Below are positions 44,104 to 53,603 of a stretch of 64,000 bases of DNA, piece by piece. The notes under the pieces are model-generated. The model was not told the DNA's origin. It searched no databases and saw only the letters and a program-made list of their open reading frames with translations. The stretch comes from Flavobacteriales bacterium (GTDB lineage: Bacteria; Bacteroidota; Bacteroidia; Flavobacteriales; TMED113): the NCBI GenBank assembly GCA_002718895.1, contig PBGD01000007.1, positions 1 to 64,000 of the forward strand. The letters run 5' to 3'. Position numbers and translations under genes: made by a program. How positions within the stretch are numbered: the stretch's first letter is position 1; each line of letters opens with the position of its first letter.

Positions 44104-44790
44104 TTGATTAGCAAACATAAACCATCAGGCATATATTTGATAAACAAGCCTATTTCTTGGTCCTCTTTTGATGTTGTTAAAAAAATAAGGTCTTTTCTAA
44201 GAAAAAAATATAATATAAAAAAAATAAAAGTCGGACATTGTGGTACATTAGACCCATTAGCTTCAGGTTTATTAATAGTATTTGTTGGAGACAAAACTAA
44301 AATTATAAGCCAGTATCAAAATTTAGATAAAGAATATATTGGAACTATAAAATTAGGGTCTGTCACAGATAGTTTTGATCGAGAAACAAAAGAGAAAAAT
44401 CACAAGCCCTACTCTAATTTATCAATTGGTTCTATTAAGGAAGTTATAGAATCATTTCTTGGGCAACAAGACCAAATGCCACCAATTTTCTCTGCTGTTA
44501 AAATAAATGGTGAAAGATTGTATAAGCATGCTAGAAATGGTAATTATAATATTCATCTGGAACCTAGAATTATAAAAATCCATAAAATTAGTATTCTATC
44601 AATTGATTTGCCTTTTTTGCAAATTTTAATTCGATGTAGTAAGGGAACATACATAAGGTCTTTGGCACATGATATTGGCAAAAAACTAGGTTGTGGTGCC
44701 TACTTGTTTAATTTGAAGAGATCTAAGATTGGACAACATAATTTGGTAGATGCATGTACTTTGGAAGAATTTATTAATAATTATAGTTAG
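44104..44790 (+). CDS. truB: tRNA pseudouridine-55 synthase TruB
   Basis: A 228-residue protein. It starts at a TTG codon; no ATG or GTG lies before the first conserved segment (KPSGIYLINKPISWSSFDVV). Catalytic Asp50 is in HCGTLDPLASGLL; GTYIRSLAHDIG is the other hallmark. It modifies U55 of tRNAs. It is short, lacking the C-terminal PUA domain of some homologues. Last gene of ftsX-DUF3098-uppP-truB. Confidence 0.93.
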   Translation: MISKHKPSGIYLINKPISWSSFDVVKKIRSFLRKKYNIKKIKVGHCGTLDPLASGLLIVFVGDKTKIISQYQNLDKEYIGTIKLGSVTDSFDRETKEKNHKPYSNLSIGSIKEVIESFLGQQDQMPPIFSAVKINGERLYKHARNGNYNIHLEPRIIKIHKISILSIDLPFLQILIRCSKGTYIRSLAHDIGKKLGCGAYLFNLKRSKIGQHNLVDACTLEEFINNYS

Positions 44791-44830
44791 GAGATAATTT
44801 TACTTTAATTTCTTACATATTATAATTTTG

Positions 44831-44838
44831 TATATTTG
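44831..44838 (+). promoter_or_regulatory. -7 element TATATTTG upstream of queA
   Basis: TATATTTG lies 28 bases before the queA ATG at 44867 and 40 bases past the truB stop. It probably starts the queA-ispD-rlmN-polyprenyl synthase-dnaG unit. Confidence 0.45.
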
Positions 44839-44866
44839 CCTTTATTTTCATCTACCTTTAAACACC

Positions 44867-45922
44867 ATGAAGCTTAAATTATCTCATTTTGATTTTAAAT
44901 TACCTGAAGAATTACTTAGAACTGATCCATTAGAAAATAGAGATGAATCTAGAATGATGGTTGTTCATAGAAATACTGGCGAAATTGAACATAGAAAATT
45001 TAAAGATATTTTAGAATATTTTACGGAAGATGATGTTATGGTTTTAAATAACACAAAAGTAATACCTGCTAGATTATATGGCAATAAGGAAAAAACAGGT
45101 GCTAAGATCGAAGTTTTTTTAATGAGAGAGCTTAACAAAGAAAGTAGATTATGGGATGTGTTAGTTGATCCAGCTAGAAAAATTAGAATTGGCAACAAAT
45201 TATATTTTGGTGAAAATGATGAGTTAATCGCAGAAGTTATTGACAACACAACTTCAAGAGGAAGAACGTTGCGGTTTTTACATGATGCACCTTATGATGA
45301 ATTCAAAAAGACTATTGAAAAGTTAGGACAAACACCACTTCCAAAATATATTAAGCGTGAACCAAATATCGAAGATGAAGAAAAATACCAAACAGTTTAC
45401 GCAAAGCATAAAGGTGCTGTTGCTGCACCAACGGCTGGATTACATTTTAGTAAAATTGTATTAAAAAGATTAGAAATACTAGGTGTTAGTTTACCAGAAA
45501 TCACCCTCCACATAGGACTAGGAACTTTTCGTCCTGTAGAAGTAGAAGATTTGTCTAAGCATAAAATGGATTCAGAAGAAATTTTTATAAATGATAGTGT
45601 AACTTCAGTTGTTAATCAAGCAATCAATAATAAAAAAAGAATTTGTGCTATAGGAACAACCACTATGCGCGCATTAGAAACACCAGTTTCATCATATAAA
45701 ACATTAAAGCCGTTCCAGGGTTGGACAAATAAATTTATTTTCCCACCACATGAATTTCAAATTGCAAATTCTTTACTTACAAATTTTCATTCTCCTAAAT
45801 CTACAGTTTTAATGATGGTAAGTGCTTTTGGTGGACATGATTTGATTATGAAGGCCTACAAAGAAGCTATTAAAGAAAAATATAATTTTTTAAGCTATGG
45901 CGATTGTATGTTGATAATTTAA
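44867..45922 (+). CDS. queA: S-adenosylmethionine:tRNA ribosyltransferase-isomerase
   Basis: A 351-residue protein starting at [17 protein letters not shown]; an ATG 13 codons upstream overlaps the promoter. QueA hallmarks are [22 protein letters not shown] and TTTMRALET. It adds the ribosyl part of SAM to preQ1 in tRNA during queuosine synthesis. The stop overlaps the ispD start. Confidence 0.95.
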   Translation: MKLKLSHFDFKLPEELLRTDPLENRDESRMMVVHRNTGEIEHRKFKDILEYFTEDDVMVLNNTKVIPARLYGNKEKTGAKIEVFLMRELNKESRLWDVLVDPARKIRIGNKLYFGENDELIAEVIDNTTSRGRTLRFLHDAPYDEFKKTIEKLGQTPLPKYIKREPNIEDEEKYQTVYAKHKGAVAAPTAGLHFSKIVLKRLEILGVSLPEITLHIGLGTFRPVEVEDLSKHKMDSEEIFINDSVTSVVNQAINNKKRICAIGTTTMRALETPVSSYKTLKPFQGWTNKFIFPPHEFQIANSLLTNFHSPKSTVLMMVSAFGGHDLIMKAYKEAIKEKYNFLSYGDCMLII

Positions 45923-46659
45923 TGGCAACTCACATTTTAATATTAGCTGCAGGTGAAGGTTCCAGACTGAGAAATGATACGCCAAAACAATTTTTAGAAA
46001 TTTCCGGCTTACCAATGGTTTTCCATAGCGTAAAAATGTTTAGACAAATAATTCCCGATTCAATAATACATATTGCATTACCCAAACATTATACTTCTAA
46101 GTGGTCGGATCTTTGTCATAAGCATAAATTTAAAGTCTCTCATAATTTTTATAATGGTGGTAATAGTAGAATTGAAACTGTATTTATTGGTTTAAATAAA
46201 ATAAACAAAGGTGAAAATATTTTTACTAGCTCAACCATTGGAATACATGACGCTGCTCGTCCTTTTATAAAAGGAGGATTAATAAGGAAATTATTGAGTT
46301 CAGCTAAAAAATATGGTAGCGCAGTTCCATACGTAACCCCTAATAGTGCTTTATTTCAATTTCCAAAAAATGATAAAAAATCTTGCAGTATAACTAATCG
46401 AAATGATTATGCATTGATACAAACCCCCCAATTCTTTAATTTTAATCAACTTTTCTATAGCTACAGTAAAGTTTTTTCTAAATTTAAAACTAATGATTTG
46501 TCATCAATCTTTTTAGATGATTCATCTGTATATAATTATTTCAAAATTCATCCAAAGTTGCAATTTATAAAAGGTGATTATTCAAATCTAAAAATAACTA
46601 CGGATGCAGATTATTTTATTGCAGATAAGTTATATGAATATACCAAGAAAACAAAATGA
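45922..46659 (+). CDS. ispD: 2-C-methyl-D-erythritol 4-phosphate cytidylyltransferase
   Basis: A 245-residue nucleotidyltransferase, started at [16 protein letters not shown]; the ATG shares one base with the queA stop, and an earlier ATG lies inside queA. The CTP-binding loop is ILAAGEGSRLRNDTPKQF, and GIHDAARPFI is the second IspD hallmark. It carries out the third step of the MEP pathway. ispG lies in the same window. It overlaps rlmN by four bases. Confidence 0.92.
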   Translation: MATHILILAAGEGSRLRNDTPKQFLEISGLPMVFHSVKMFRQIIPDSIIHIALPKHYTSKWSDLCHKHKFKVSHNFYNGGNSRIETVFIGLNKINKGENIFTSSTIGIHDAARPFIKGGLIRKLLSSAKKYGSAVPYVTPNSALFQFPKNDKKSCSITNRNDYALIQTPQFFNFNQLFYSYSKVFSKFKTNDLSSIFLDDSSVYNYFKIHPKLQFIKGDYSNLKITTDADYFIADKLYEYTKKTK

Positions 46660-47699
46660 ATGAAATTAAGTTAGATATTCGAGAAATTTCACTAGGACAG
46701 CTAAAAGATTTTTTTATTGAAAAATCTCACAAATCTTTTCGAGCAGCACAGGTTTGGGAATGGATATGGAAACATAGAGTGCTTAATTTTGACAAAATGA
46801 CAAATTTGTCATTAAAACACATACAGTGTTTAAAGAAGCATTATACCATCAAAAAAATCAATATACTAGAATTTCATATTAGCAGTGATGGAACCGTGAA
46901 ATTTTTATTCGAACTGGAATCTAAGAAGGTTGTTGAGGGTGTTTTAATTCCTCAAAGAAATAGACTTACTGCTTGCATTTCTTCTCAAGCTGGATGTAGC
47001 TTAGCATGCACTTTTTGTGCTACAGGTCAAATTAAATTACATAGAAATTTAAATCCTGGTGAAATATATGATCAAGTCTTTTTTATCAACCAGTATGCAG
47101 TAAAACACTTTAAAAAACCTTTAACTAATATTGTCTATATGGGAATGGGAGAACCTTTCTTGAATTATAAAAATGTTTTAAAAAGTATTCATTACATTAC
47201 GTCAAGTTTTGGTATGGCAATGTCCTATAAGAGAATCACTGTATCTACAGTGGGTATAACTAAAATAATTAAGAAAATTGCTGATGAGGGTGTAAAATTT
47301 AATTTAGCTATTTCTTTACATTCTGCAAGTAATACTTTACGTTCTAAATTAATGGATATAAACAAAACAAATGATTTAGATAGCTTGTTAAATTCATTAA
47401 TTTATTTTTACGATAAAACTAGAATTAAGCCCACTTATGAATATGTTTTATTAAGTGGAGTTAACGATTCAGAACAAGATGCAAAACTTCTAGTTAAATT
47501 TTGCAAAAAAAATCCATGTAAAGTAAATTTAATTGAGTATAACAAAGTTGCTAATTCAATTTATGAGAAATCTACTAATTTGGCTACCATTAAGTTCATC
47601 AAATTACTAGAAAAAAATAATATTTTAGTGAAATTTAGACGAAGTCGTGGTGCAGATGTAAATGCTGCATGCGGCCAGTTAGCAAATAAAATAAATTAG
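46656..47699 (+). CDS. rlmN: 23S rRNA (adenine2503-C2)-methyltransferase RlmN
   Basis: A 347-residue radical SAM methyltransferase. The cluster motif is CSLACTFC (C114, C118, C121), with the N-terminal HhH-like domain and the GMGEPFLNY motif. The catalytic C-terminal Cys is in NAACGQL. It methylates A2503 in 23S rRNA and A37 in some tRNAs. Overlaps ispD by four bases. Confidence 0.94.
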   Translation: MNEIKLDIREISLGQLKDFFIEKSHKSFRAAQVWEWIWKHRVLNFDKMTNLSLKHIQCLKKHYTIKKINILEFHISSDGTVKFLFELESKKVVEGVLIPQRNRLTACISSQAGCSLACTFCATGQIKLHRNLNPGEIYDQVFFINQYAVKHFKKPLTNIVYMGMGEPFLNYKNVLKSIHYITSSFGMAMSYKRITVSTVGITKIIKKIADEGVKFNLAISLHSASNTLRSKLMDINKTNDLDSLLNSLIYFYDKTRIKPTYEYVLLSGVNDSEQDAKLLVKFCKKNPCKVNLIEYNKVANSIYEKSTNLATIKFIKLLEKNNILVKFRRSRGADVNAACGQLANKIN

Positions 47700-47701
47700 T
47701 T

Positions 47702-48667
47702 TTGAATTTTTTAAAATACATAGAAACAGAATTATCAATATTTGATACCAGATTCAAAAGTAATTTGTCAACTAAGGCTAATTTATTACATAAGATCACA
47801 TCATATTTAAGTCAAAAAAGTGGTAAAAAAATCAGACCTATTTGTACAATTTTAGCTGCAGGATTATGTGGGGAAATTCATGAAAAAACATATCGTGGAG
47901 CAGTTTTAATTGAACTTTTACACACAGCAACATTAATTCATGATGATGTTGTTGATGAGGCATACCTACGTAGGAACCAAATTTCTATAAATGCTATGTG
48001 GAAAAATAAAGTAGCAGTTTTAACTGGGGATTATTTTTTAGCCAAGGGTCTTAAACTTGCTGTATCATCAAAAGATTTTGATTTGCTATATTTAATGTCT
48101 GATGTAGTTCAAAAAATAGTTGAGGGTGAATTAATCCAAATAGAAAAAACTAAAAAGTTAAATTTGATAGTTGATGATTATTTCAAAATAATTGAATTAA
48201 AAACAGGAGCCTTATTTCAAAGTGCTTTTGAAGCAGGTGCACTTTCAGTTGGTGCTAATGATCATCAATTTAAAATAATGTCTCAATTAGGCATAAAAAT
48301 TGGCTTAATGTTTCAAATTAAAGATGATATATTAGATTATCCTATAAATTCAAAAAAAACTGGTAAAATAAAAGGTAATGATATTAAAGAAGGAAAAATT
48401 AACTTACCTCTTTTAAAATCAATAACTAAAATGAATTTTAATCAAAAACAAAATGTTTATAGAATCTTAAGAAAAAAATCTAATAATTCTGATGAAATAA
48501 AATATATTCAAGATTTAGTTTTTCAATATGATGGTATTCAACATGCAGAAAGTTTACTTAAATCCTATTATGATGAAATAATGCTTCTATTAGTTTCATT
48601 TAAAAAAAATACCTATAAAGACGCCCTACTTTCTTTATTAAATTATTTAATTGTCCGTTCAAAATGA
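47702..48667 (+). CDS. Polyprenyl diphosphate synthase
   Basis: A 321-residue E-type prenyl synthase starting at a TTG; no nearby ATG precedes the conserved region. The first Asp-rich motif is LIHDDVVDEA and the second FQIKDDILDY. The long-chain type (octaprenyl-like, quinone side chain) is likely from its length and context, but chain length cannot be read here. It follows rlmN by two bases and overlaps dnaG by four. Confidence 0.9.
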   Translation: MNFLKYIETELSIFDTRFKSNLSTKANLLHKITSYLSQKSGKKIRPICTILAAGLCGEIHEKTYRGAVLIELLHTATLIHDDVVDEAYLRRNQISINAMWKNKVAVLTGDYFLAKGLKLAVSSKDFDLLYLMSDVVQKIVEGELIQIEKTKKLNLIVDDYFKIIELKTGALFQSAFEAGALSVGANDHQFKIMSQLGIKIGLMFQIKDDILDYPINSKKTGKIKGNDIKEGKINLPLLKSITKMNFNQKQNVYRILRKKSNNSDEIKYIQDLVFQYDGIQHAESLLKSYYDEIMLLLVSFKKNTYKDALLSLLNYLIVRSK

Positions 48668-50523
48668 AAATTTCTCAAAAAACTATAGATGAAATATTTG
48701 GTGCAGCAATTATAGAAGAAGTTATTTCAGACTTTGTTGATTTAAAAAAAAGAGGAGCCAATTATAAAGGGTTGAGCCCTTTTAATGAAGAAAAAACTCC
48801 ATCTTTTGTTGTTTCACCTAGTAAAGAAATATGGAAAGACTTTAGCTCAGGAAAAGGAGGAAATTTAATTTCTTTTTTAATGGAACACGAGCAGTTTTCA
48901 TATCCGGAATCTTTATTATACTTAGCAAAAAAATATAACATAACTGTAGAATATATTGATATTAATCCCGATGAAAAGAAAAAAGATAATCATCGTGAAT
49001 CAACACTAATTGTAATGAATTATGTTAAGCAAATCTTTGCTGATGATTTATTTGGCTCAAATAGTAAAGCGTTGGATTATTTAAATAATCGAGGAATAAA
49101 TAATGAGATAGTCAAACTATTTGAGCTAGGTTTTTGTCCTAAAAAACAACTAAAGTTAGTTGATCAGATAAAGTCTGCTGGCTACAATGAAAAATATTTA
49201 CATGATACCAGAATTGTAAATAAAAATGGGACTAATCGGTTTTTAGATCGACTTATTTTTCCAATTCACAGTATTTCTGGTCAAGTTGTTGGTTTTGGCG
49301 CTCGTGTTTTATCTGATGTATTAAAATCTCCGAAATACTTAAACTCAGATACTTCTGAAATCTACCAAAAGAGTAAGGTTTTGTATGGATTAAATTTTTC
49401 TAAGAAATATATTAAGAAAGAAGATGTTTGCTATTTAGTTGAGGGATACACTGATGTGATTGCCATGTTTCAAGCAAATATTAAAAATGTTGTTGCTACG
49501 TGTGGTACTGCTTTAACCAAAGAGCAAGTTAGATTAGTTAAAAGATTTACTAATAATATAGTTATCATTTTTGATTCAGATTCAGCTGGTGTTAGTGCAT
49601 CATTAAAAGCCATTGATTTATTCTTAGAACAAGACATAAATCCGGAAGTAATACAATTGCCAACCGGCGAGGATCCAGCTTCATTTTGCGGTCAAAAATC
49701 TACAGAGACAATTAAACAATTCTTTTTAGAACATAAAACTAATTTCATCGAATTTAAGTGTAGTTTAAACGTATCTGATGCATCTTCCGATTTAATAAAA
49801 CATGTAAAAAATATTATATATTCAATATCATTAATTCATGATAATATTATGCAAGCTATTTATATTAAGAAAGCTGCCAAAAAATTTAGTTTACAGGAAG
49901 AAGATATTAGAAAAGAATTAAATAGATTAGCTAAAAAAACACCTCTCACATCATCTAGAAATTTAAATGATAACACCAATAAACAAATTGATTTTAAAAA
50001 ATTGAAAAAAAATAACTTGGAGGAATTTCGGTTAATTAGGTTATTTATTAATTATGGATCTTCAAATATTGTGTTACCTGATGGCACTTTTCAAACTATA
50101 TCTCGATTTATTATTAATGAGTTAGATTCGGATAACATTGGCTTTACTACACCTATTTTTGACACACTGTATCAAGAGATTAAAAAAAATATCACAATAA
50201 TTGAATCGCAAAATAATGACTTTTTTTTATCTCATTCAAATTTAATTATAGTTGAATTAGCATCCTATATTATAGCAGATCAACCTTTTTTAGGAAATTG
50301 GTCTAGGAAAGATATTGTAGTAAGAGAAGAAAAGGACTTACTTTCTCAAGTAGCAAAAGAATCAATTTTACGATTTAAGTTAAAAAGAGTACAAAGTATG
50401 CGAAAGAATGCATTAGAGAAATTAAAAAACCCCAATGCATCGGTTGATAATGACTTGACTACTTTCACTCAATTAAATCAATTAGAGAAAAAAATACAAA
50501 AGGAATTAGGTAGAATTTGTTGA
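48664..50523 (+). CDS. dnaG: DNA primase DnaG without zinc-binding residues
   Basis: A 619-residue primase. At the positions of the usual C-H-C-C zinc ligands it has Ser38, Asn41, Asp59 and Ser62 (YKGLSPFNEEKT ... WKDFSSGKGG), so no zinc can bind. I know this form from other Flavobacteria. The TOPRIM core is intact (YLVEGYTDVIAM, FDSDSAG). It makes RNA primers for the lagging strand. Its 3' end overlaps the convergent DAHP synthase gene by 18 bases. Confidence 0.93.
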   Translation: MKISQKTIDEIFGAAIIEEVISDFVDLKKRGANYKGLSPFNEEKTPSFVVSPSKEIWKDFSSGKGGNLISFLMEHEQFSYPESLLYLAKKYNITVEYIDINPDEKKKDNHRESTLIVMNYVKQIFADDLFGSNSKALDYLNNRGINNEIVKLFELGFCPKKQLKLVDQIKSAGYNEKYLHDTRIVNKNGTNRFLDRLIFPIHSISGQVVGFGARVLSDVLKSPKYLNSDTSEIYQKSKVLYGLNFSKKYIKKEDVCYLVEGYTDVIAMFQANIKNVVATCGTALTKEQVRLVKRFTNNIVIIFDSDSAGVSASLKAIDLFLEQDINPEVIQLPTGEDPASFCGQKSTETIKQFFLEHKTNFIEFKCSLNVSDASSDLIKHVKNIIYSISLIHDNIMQAIYIKKAAKKFSLQEEDIRKELNRLAKKTPLTSSRNLNDNTNKQIDFKKLKKNNLEEFRLIRLFINYGSSNIVLPDGTFQTISRFIINELDSDNIGFTTPIFDTLYQEIKKNITIIESQNNDFFLSHSNLIIVELASYIIADQPFLGNWSRKDIVVREEKDLLSQVAKESILRFKLKRVQSMRKNALEKLKNPNASVDNDLTTFTQLNQLEKKIQKELGRIC

Positions 50524-51258
50524 TTTTAATTTATCTAATATTTCACAAAACTCTTTTGGTTTAAGTTGTTGATTTTGATCACTTAAAGCAATTTCTGGCT
50601 TTTTATGAACTTCAATCATAAAGCCTATAACCTCATAAGACAATGCTTTAACACATACATCATAAATTAATTCTGTGTTGCCTGAAATATGGCTTGGGTC
50701 ACATATGAGGGGGATTTTCGGAAATATTTTTTTAAATTTTCTCACTATATCCCAGCGTGGAAGATTTCTATACGGAGAAGGTGACTCTGAAAAAAAACCT
50801 CTGTTAATAACTTTAATGTTTTTTATTTTAGATTTTTTAAATCTTTCAATTGCACCTATCCATAATTCCAAATTAGGAAAAATTGGGTTCTTAATCCATA
50901 TTTCTAAATCAGATCCTCTTGTTGCTTCACAAATCTCTTGAACCGAGAAAGGATTACAAGTTGTTCTAGCCCCGATCCATAGTATTCCTATTTCATGCTT
51001 AAGTGCAAGTTCAACATGTTGTGCAGTGCCTACTTCAATGGCAAATGGTTTTTTGTATTTAATTTGTGCTTCTTGAATCCATGAAAGGCCCTCCTCTCCA
51101 ATACCTTGAAAATTATTTGGAGAGGTTCTCGCTTTCCAAATCCCAGCTCTGAAAATATCCACATCTTTATTAATACTATCTATTGTATCAAAAAATATTT
51201 TTTTTGTTTCAATTGCACAAGGGCCCGCAATAATAATATGTTTGTTATTTTTTCCCAT
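50506..51258 (-). CDS. aroF: DAHP synthase (KDO8P-synthase-like), no chorismate mutase domain
   Basis: A 250-residue protein: IIIAGPCAIE, FRAGIWKARTSPNNFQG, IGARTTCNPFS and CDPSHISGN are hallmarks of the shorter DAHP synthases. It makes DAHP for the shikimate pathway. In Bacteroidota this enzyme is often fused to a C-terminal chorismate mutase (about 360 residues); that domain is absent here. It overlaps rsmI by 14 bases. Confidence 0.88.
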   Translation of the reverse strand: MGKNNKHIIIAGPCAIETKKIFFDTIDSINKDVDIFRAGIWKARTSPNNFQGIGEEGLSWIQEAQIKYKKPFAIEVGTAQHVELALKHEIGILWIGARTTCNPFSVQEICEATRGSDLEIWIKNPIFPNLELWIGAIERFKKSKIKNIKVINRGFFSESPSPYRNLPRWDIVRKFKKIFPKIPLICDPSHISGNTELIYDVCVKALSYEVIGFMIEVHKKPEIALSDQNQQLKPKEFCEILDKLKSTNST

Positions 51259-51916
51259 TTAAAATAATTATAAACTCTCCCTTTAATTTTAATTCTGAAA
51301 ATAATTTTAATAAGTTCTCCAATGATCCTCTATATGTATTTTCGTGTAATTTAGTCAACTCTTTCACGATGACAGCCTCCCTTTGAGGGTCTATTTCTGC
51401 AAATTCTCGAATTGTTTTAATAATTCTATGTTTTGATTCATAGATAATTGAAGAGCAATTTTTTTGTAAAATTTCTGTAATTGTTTTTTTTCTACCCTTT
51501 TTAATTGGTATAAAACCATTGAAATAAAACTTTTCACTTGGGAATCCTGATTGAATTAACGCAGGTATACATGCAGTTGGTCCAGGTAGACAAATAACAT
51601 TTATTTGTTTTTTTATACACTCACGAATTATTAAAAAGCCTGGGTCTGATATACCAGGAGTTCCAGCATCACTTACAAGACAACAATTAATTCCTTTATA
51701 AATCTTTTCAATTACATTATTTAGTATTTTGTGTTCATTGTATTTATGATAACTAATCATCTTGGTTTTAATGCCATAATGTGAAAGTAATTTTTTTGTA
51801 GTTCTTGTATCTTCTGCTAACACCAGATCTGATTGTTTTAGTAAACGTACACTTCTGTATGTTATATCTTCTAAGTTTCCAATAGGAGTTGGAATTATAT
51901 GTAGAACTCTTTCCAT
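51245..51916 (-). CDS. rsmI: 16S rRNA (cytidine1402-2'-O)-methyltransferase
   Basis: A 223-residue protein of the tetrapyrrole-methylase fold. IPTPIGNLEDITYRS, LAEDTRTTKKLL and SDAGTPGISDPG are RsmI signatures; it modifies C1402 in 16S rRNA. It lies upstream of the DAHP synthase gene, overlapping by 14 bases, and divergent from tdk. Confidence 0.94.
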   Translation of the reverse strand: MERVLHIIPTPIGNLEDITYRSVRLLKQSDLVLAEDTRTTKKLLSHYGIKTKMISYHKYNEHKILNNVIEKIYKGINCCLVSDAGTPGISDPGFLIIRECIKKQINVICLPGPTACIPALIQSGFPSEKFYFNGFIPIKKGRKKTITEILQKNCSSIIYESKHRIIKTIREFAEIDPQREAVIVKELTKLHENTYRGSLENLLKLFSELKLKGEFIIILNGKK

Positions 51917-51963
51917 ACTAATTGTTAATTTACTAATTTAGGGAATATAATTTATAAGTTTTT

Positions 51964-52503
51964 ATGAAGGGAATTGAAGTTATTACTGGTTGCATGTTCT
52001 CAGGTAAAACTACTGCACTTTTTTCTAGATTAAAATCAAGTAGAGACACCCCCCTCTTAGTAAAACCACTTATTGACGATAGAGAAAGTGGTAATATTAT
52101 CTCTACTCATAGTGGAATTAAGCTTAAAGCTATCAGAGTTAATCATTTATCAGATATTTTTAATTTAATATCAAAAAATACAATTTTAGGAATAGATGAA
52201 GCACAATTTTTTCCAAATACAATTATTCGTGATTTAAAGTTGCTCAAAAATATAAATGTAAAAGTTATTATAGCAGGTCTTGATAAAGATTATTTAAACA
52301 ACAACTTTGAGATTATGAATCAGATCATTAGTTTATCTGATCATGTGACTAGACTGTATGCCGAATGTAAATGTGGCCATAAAGCTAATTTTTCTTATAG
52401 AAAAAATCAATTGTTTACAGATCAAGTTTTAATTGGAGATAAAGATGTATATGAAGCCTTATGTGAAAATTGTTTTATGCAAAAACAAAAAAACAAATCA
52501 TGA
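51964..52503 (+). CDS. tdk: Thymidine kinase
   Basis: A 179-residue type II thymidine kinase. The P-loop is GCMFSGKTT (9-17), the catalytic Glu is in GIDEAQFF (E79), and a zinc-binding set is visible in AECKCGHKA and LCENCF. It salvages thymidine. Its stop overlaps the alr start by three bases. Confidence 0.94.
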   Translation: MKGIEVITGCMFSGKTTALFSRLKSSRDTPLLVKPLIDDRESGNIISTHSGIKLKAIRVNHLSDIFNLISKNTILGIDEAQFFPNTIIRDLKLLKNINVKVIIAGLDKDYLNNNFEIMNQIISLSDHVTRLYAECKCGHKANFSYRKNQLFTDQVLIGDKDVYEALCENCFMQKQKNKS

Positions 52504-53603
52504 AAGATCAATTATATTCAACTAAGCTATCAATTAACTCTTCATCATTAGAGAAAAACCTTAATTATTTTAAATCTAATAATAAAGGTACTAAGATTAT
52601 TGCTATGGTTAAGGCAAATGCTTATGGCCATGGAGATATTCAAATTACTAAAAAATTAGAATATTTTGGAGTAGAATATTTTGGAGTAGCAGATTTTGAA
52701 GAAGGAATTAGGTTAAGAAAAAATCAAATAAGTAGCCGAATTATGGTTATGAATCCCTCTGTGAATTCTTTAAGTGCAATAATTAGATATAATTTAGAAC
52801 CTGTAATATATAATATAGAATTATTTAATTCACTTATTCAATGCTCTAAGGCTTTAAAAAGTAAAAATAAAATTTATTTTCATGTTAAAATTAATACTGG
52901 GATGAATAGGTGGGGATTTGATATTATAGAATTACCAACTTTAATTAAAAATATAAAAAACAACCCGCAACTGATTCTAACTTCTTTATATTCTCATTTA
53001 TCTTCTTCAGAAACTCAAGCCAATGATTCTTTTACTTTGAGTCAAATAAAAAAAATAATTAATTGTCAACAAATTTTTTTAGATTACTTAGGAGATCTTT
53101 ACCCTACTCACATTCTAAATTCAAGTGGCACATTAAGGCAGTTTAAAAGTAATAATAATTTCAATTTATGTAGAATTGGCATGCTTTTATATGGCGGTAT
53201 TAATCATCCAGAAATATCACCAATTTCAGAATTAAGCTCTACTATTTTACAAATTAGGCAAATTCAAAAAAATGAATCAGTTGGATATTACAGAAACTTT
53301 ATTGCTAAAAAGAAAATGAAAATAGCTTTGATCCCTTTTGGTTATGCCGATGGACTTCAAAGAAGTTGGGGTAATGGAGTATTAAAATTTTATTACAATG
53401 GACATTTTTTGCCGACTGTTGGACATATTTCCATGGATAGTTGTATAGTAGATGTATCTTGCATAGAAAATATTTCCATTGGTGATGAAATTTACTTTTT
53501 TTGTAATAAAAGACCTGTGTGGGATTTGGCAAGAGAACTCAATACAATTTCTTATGAAATTTTATCTACTTTATCTCAAAGAATAAAAAGAATTATTTAT
53601 TGA
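52500..53603 (+). CDS. alr: Alanine racemase
   Basis: A 367-residue PLP enzyme; the ATG at 52500 (MKDQLYSTKLSI) is chosen because it overlaps the tdk stop (ATGA) and fits the family start. The PLP Lys38 is in AMVKANAYGHG. The rest is of normal length. It makes D-alanine for peptidoglycan. A 15-base exact direct duplication (52659-52688) gives EYFGVEYFGV. It overlaps the convergent O-antigen ligase-like gene by 11 bases. Confidence 0.93.
   Translation: MKDQLYSTKLSINSSSLEKNLNYFKSNNKGTKIIAMVKANAYGHGDIQITKKLEYFGVEYFGVADFEEGIRLRKNQISSRIMVMNPSVNSLSAIIRYNLEPVIYNIELFNSLIQCSKALKSKNKIYFHVKINTGMNRWGFDIIELPTLIKNIKNNPQLILTSLYSHLSSSETQANDSFTLSQIKKIINCQQIFLDYLGDLYPTHILNSSGTLRQFKSNNNFNLCRIGMLLYGGINHPEISPISELSSTILQIRQIQKNESVGYYRNFIAKKKMKIALIPFGYADGLQRSWGNGVLKFYYNGHFLPTVGHISMDSCIVDVSCIENISIGDEIYFFCNKRPVWDLARELNTISYEILSTLSQRIKRIIY

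Noticed and set aside
52659-52688. Exact 15-base tandem duplication in alr
   Set aside because: It gives EYFGVEYFGV, which fits the family's expected spacing and keeps the frame, so it need not be meaningful.
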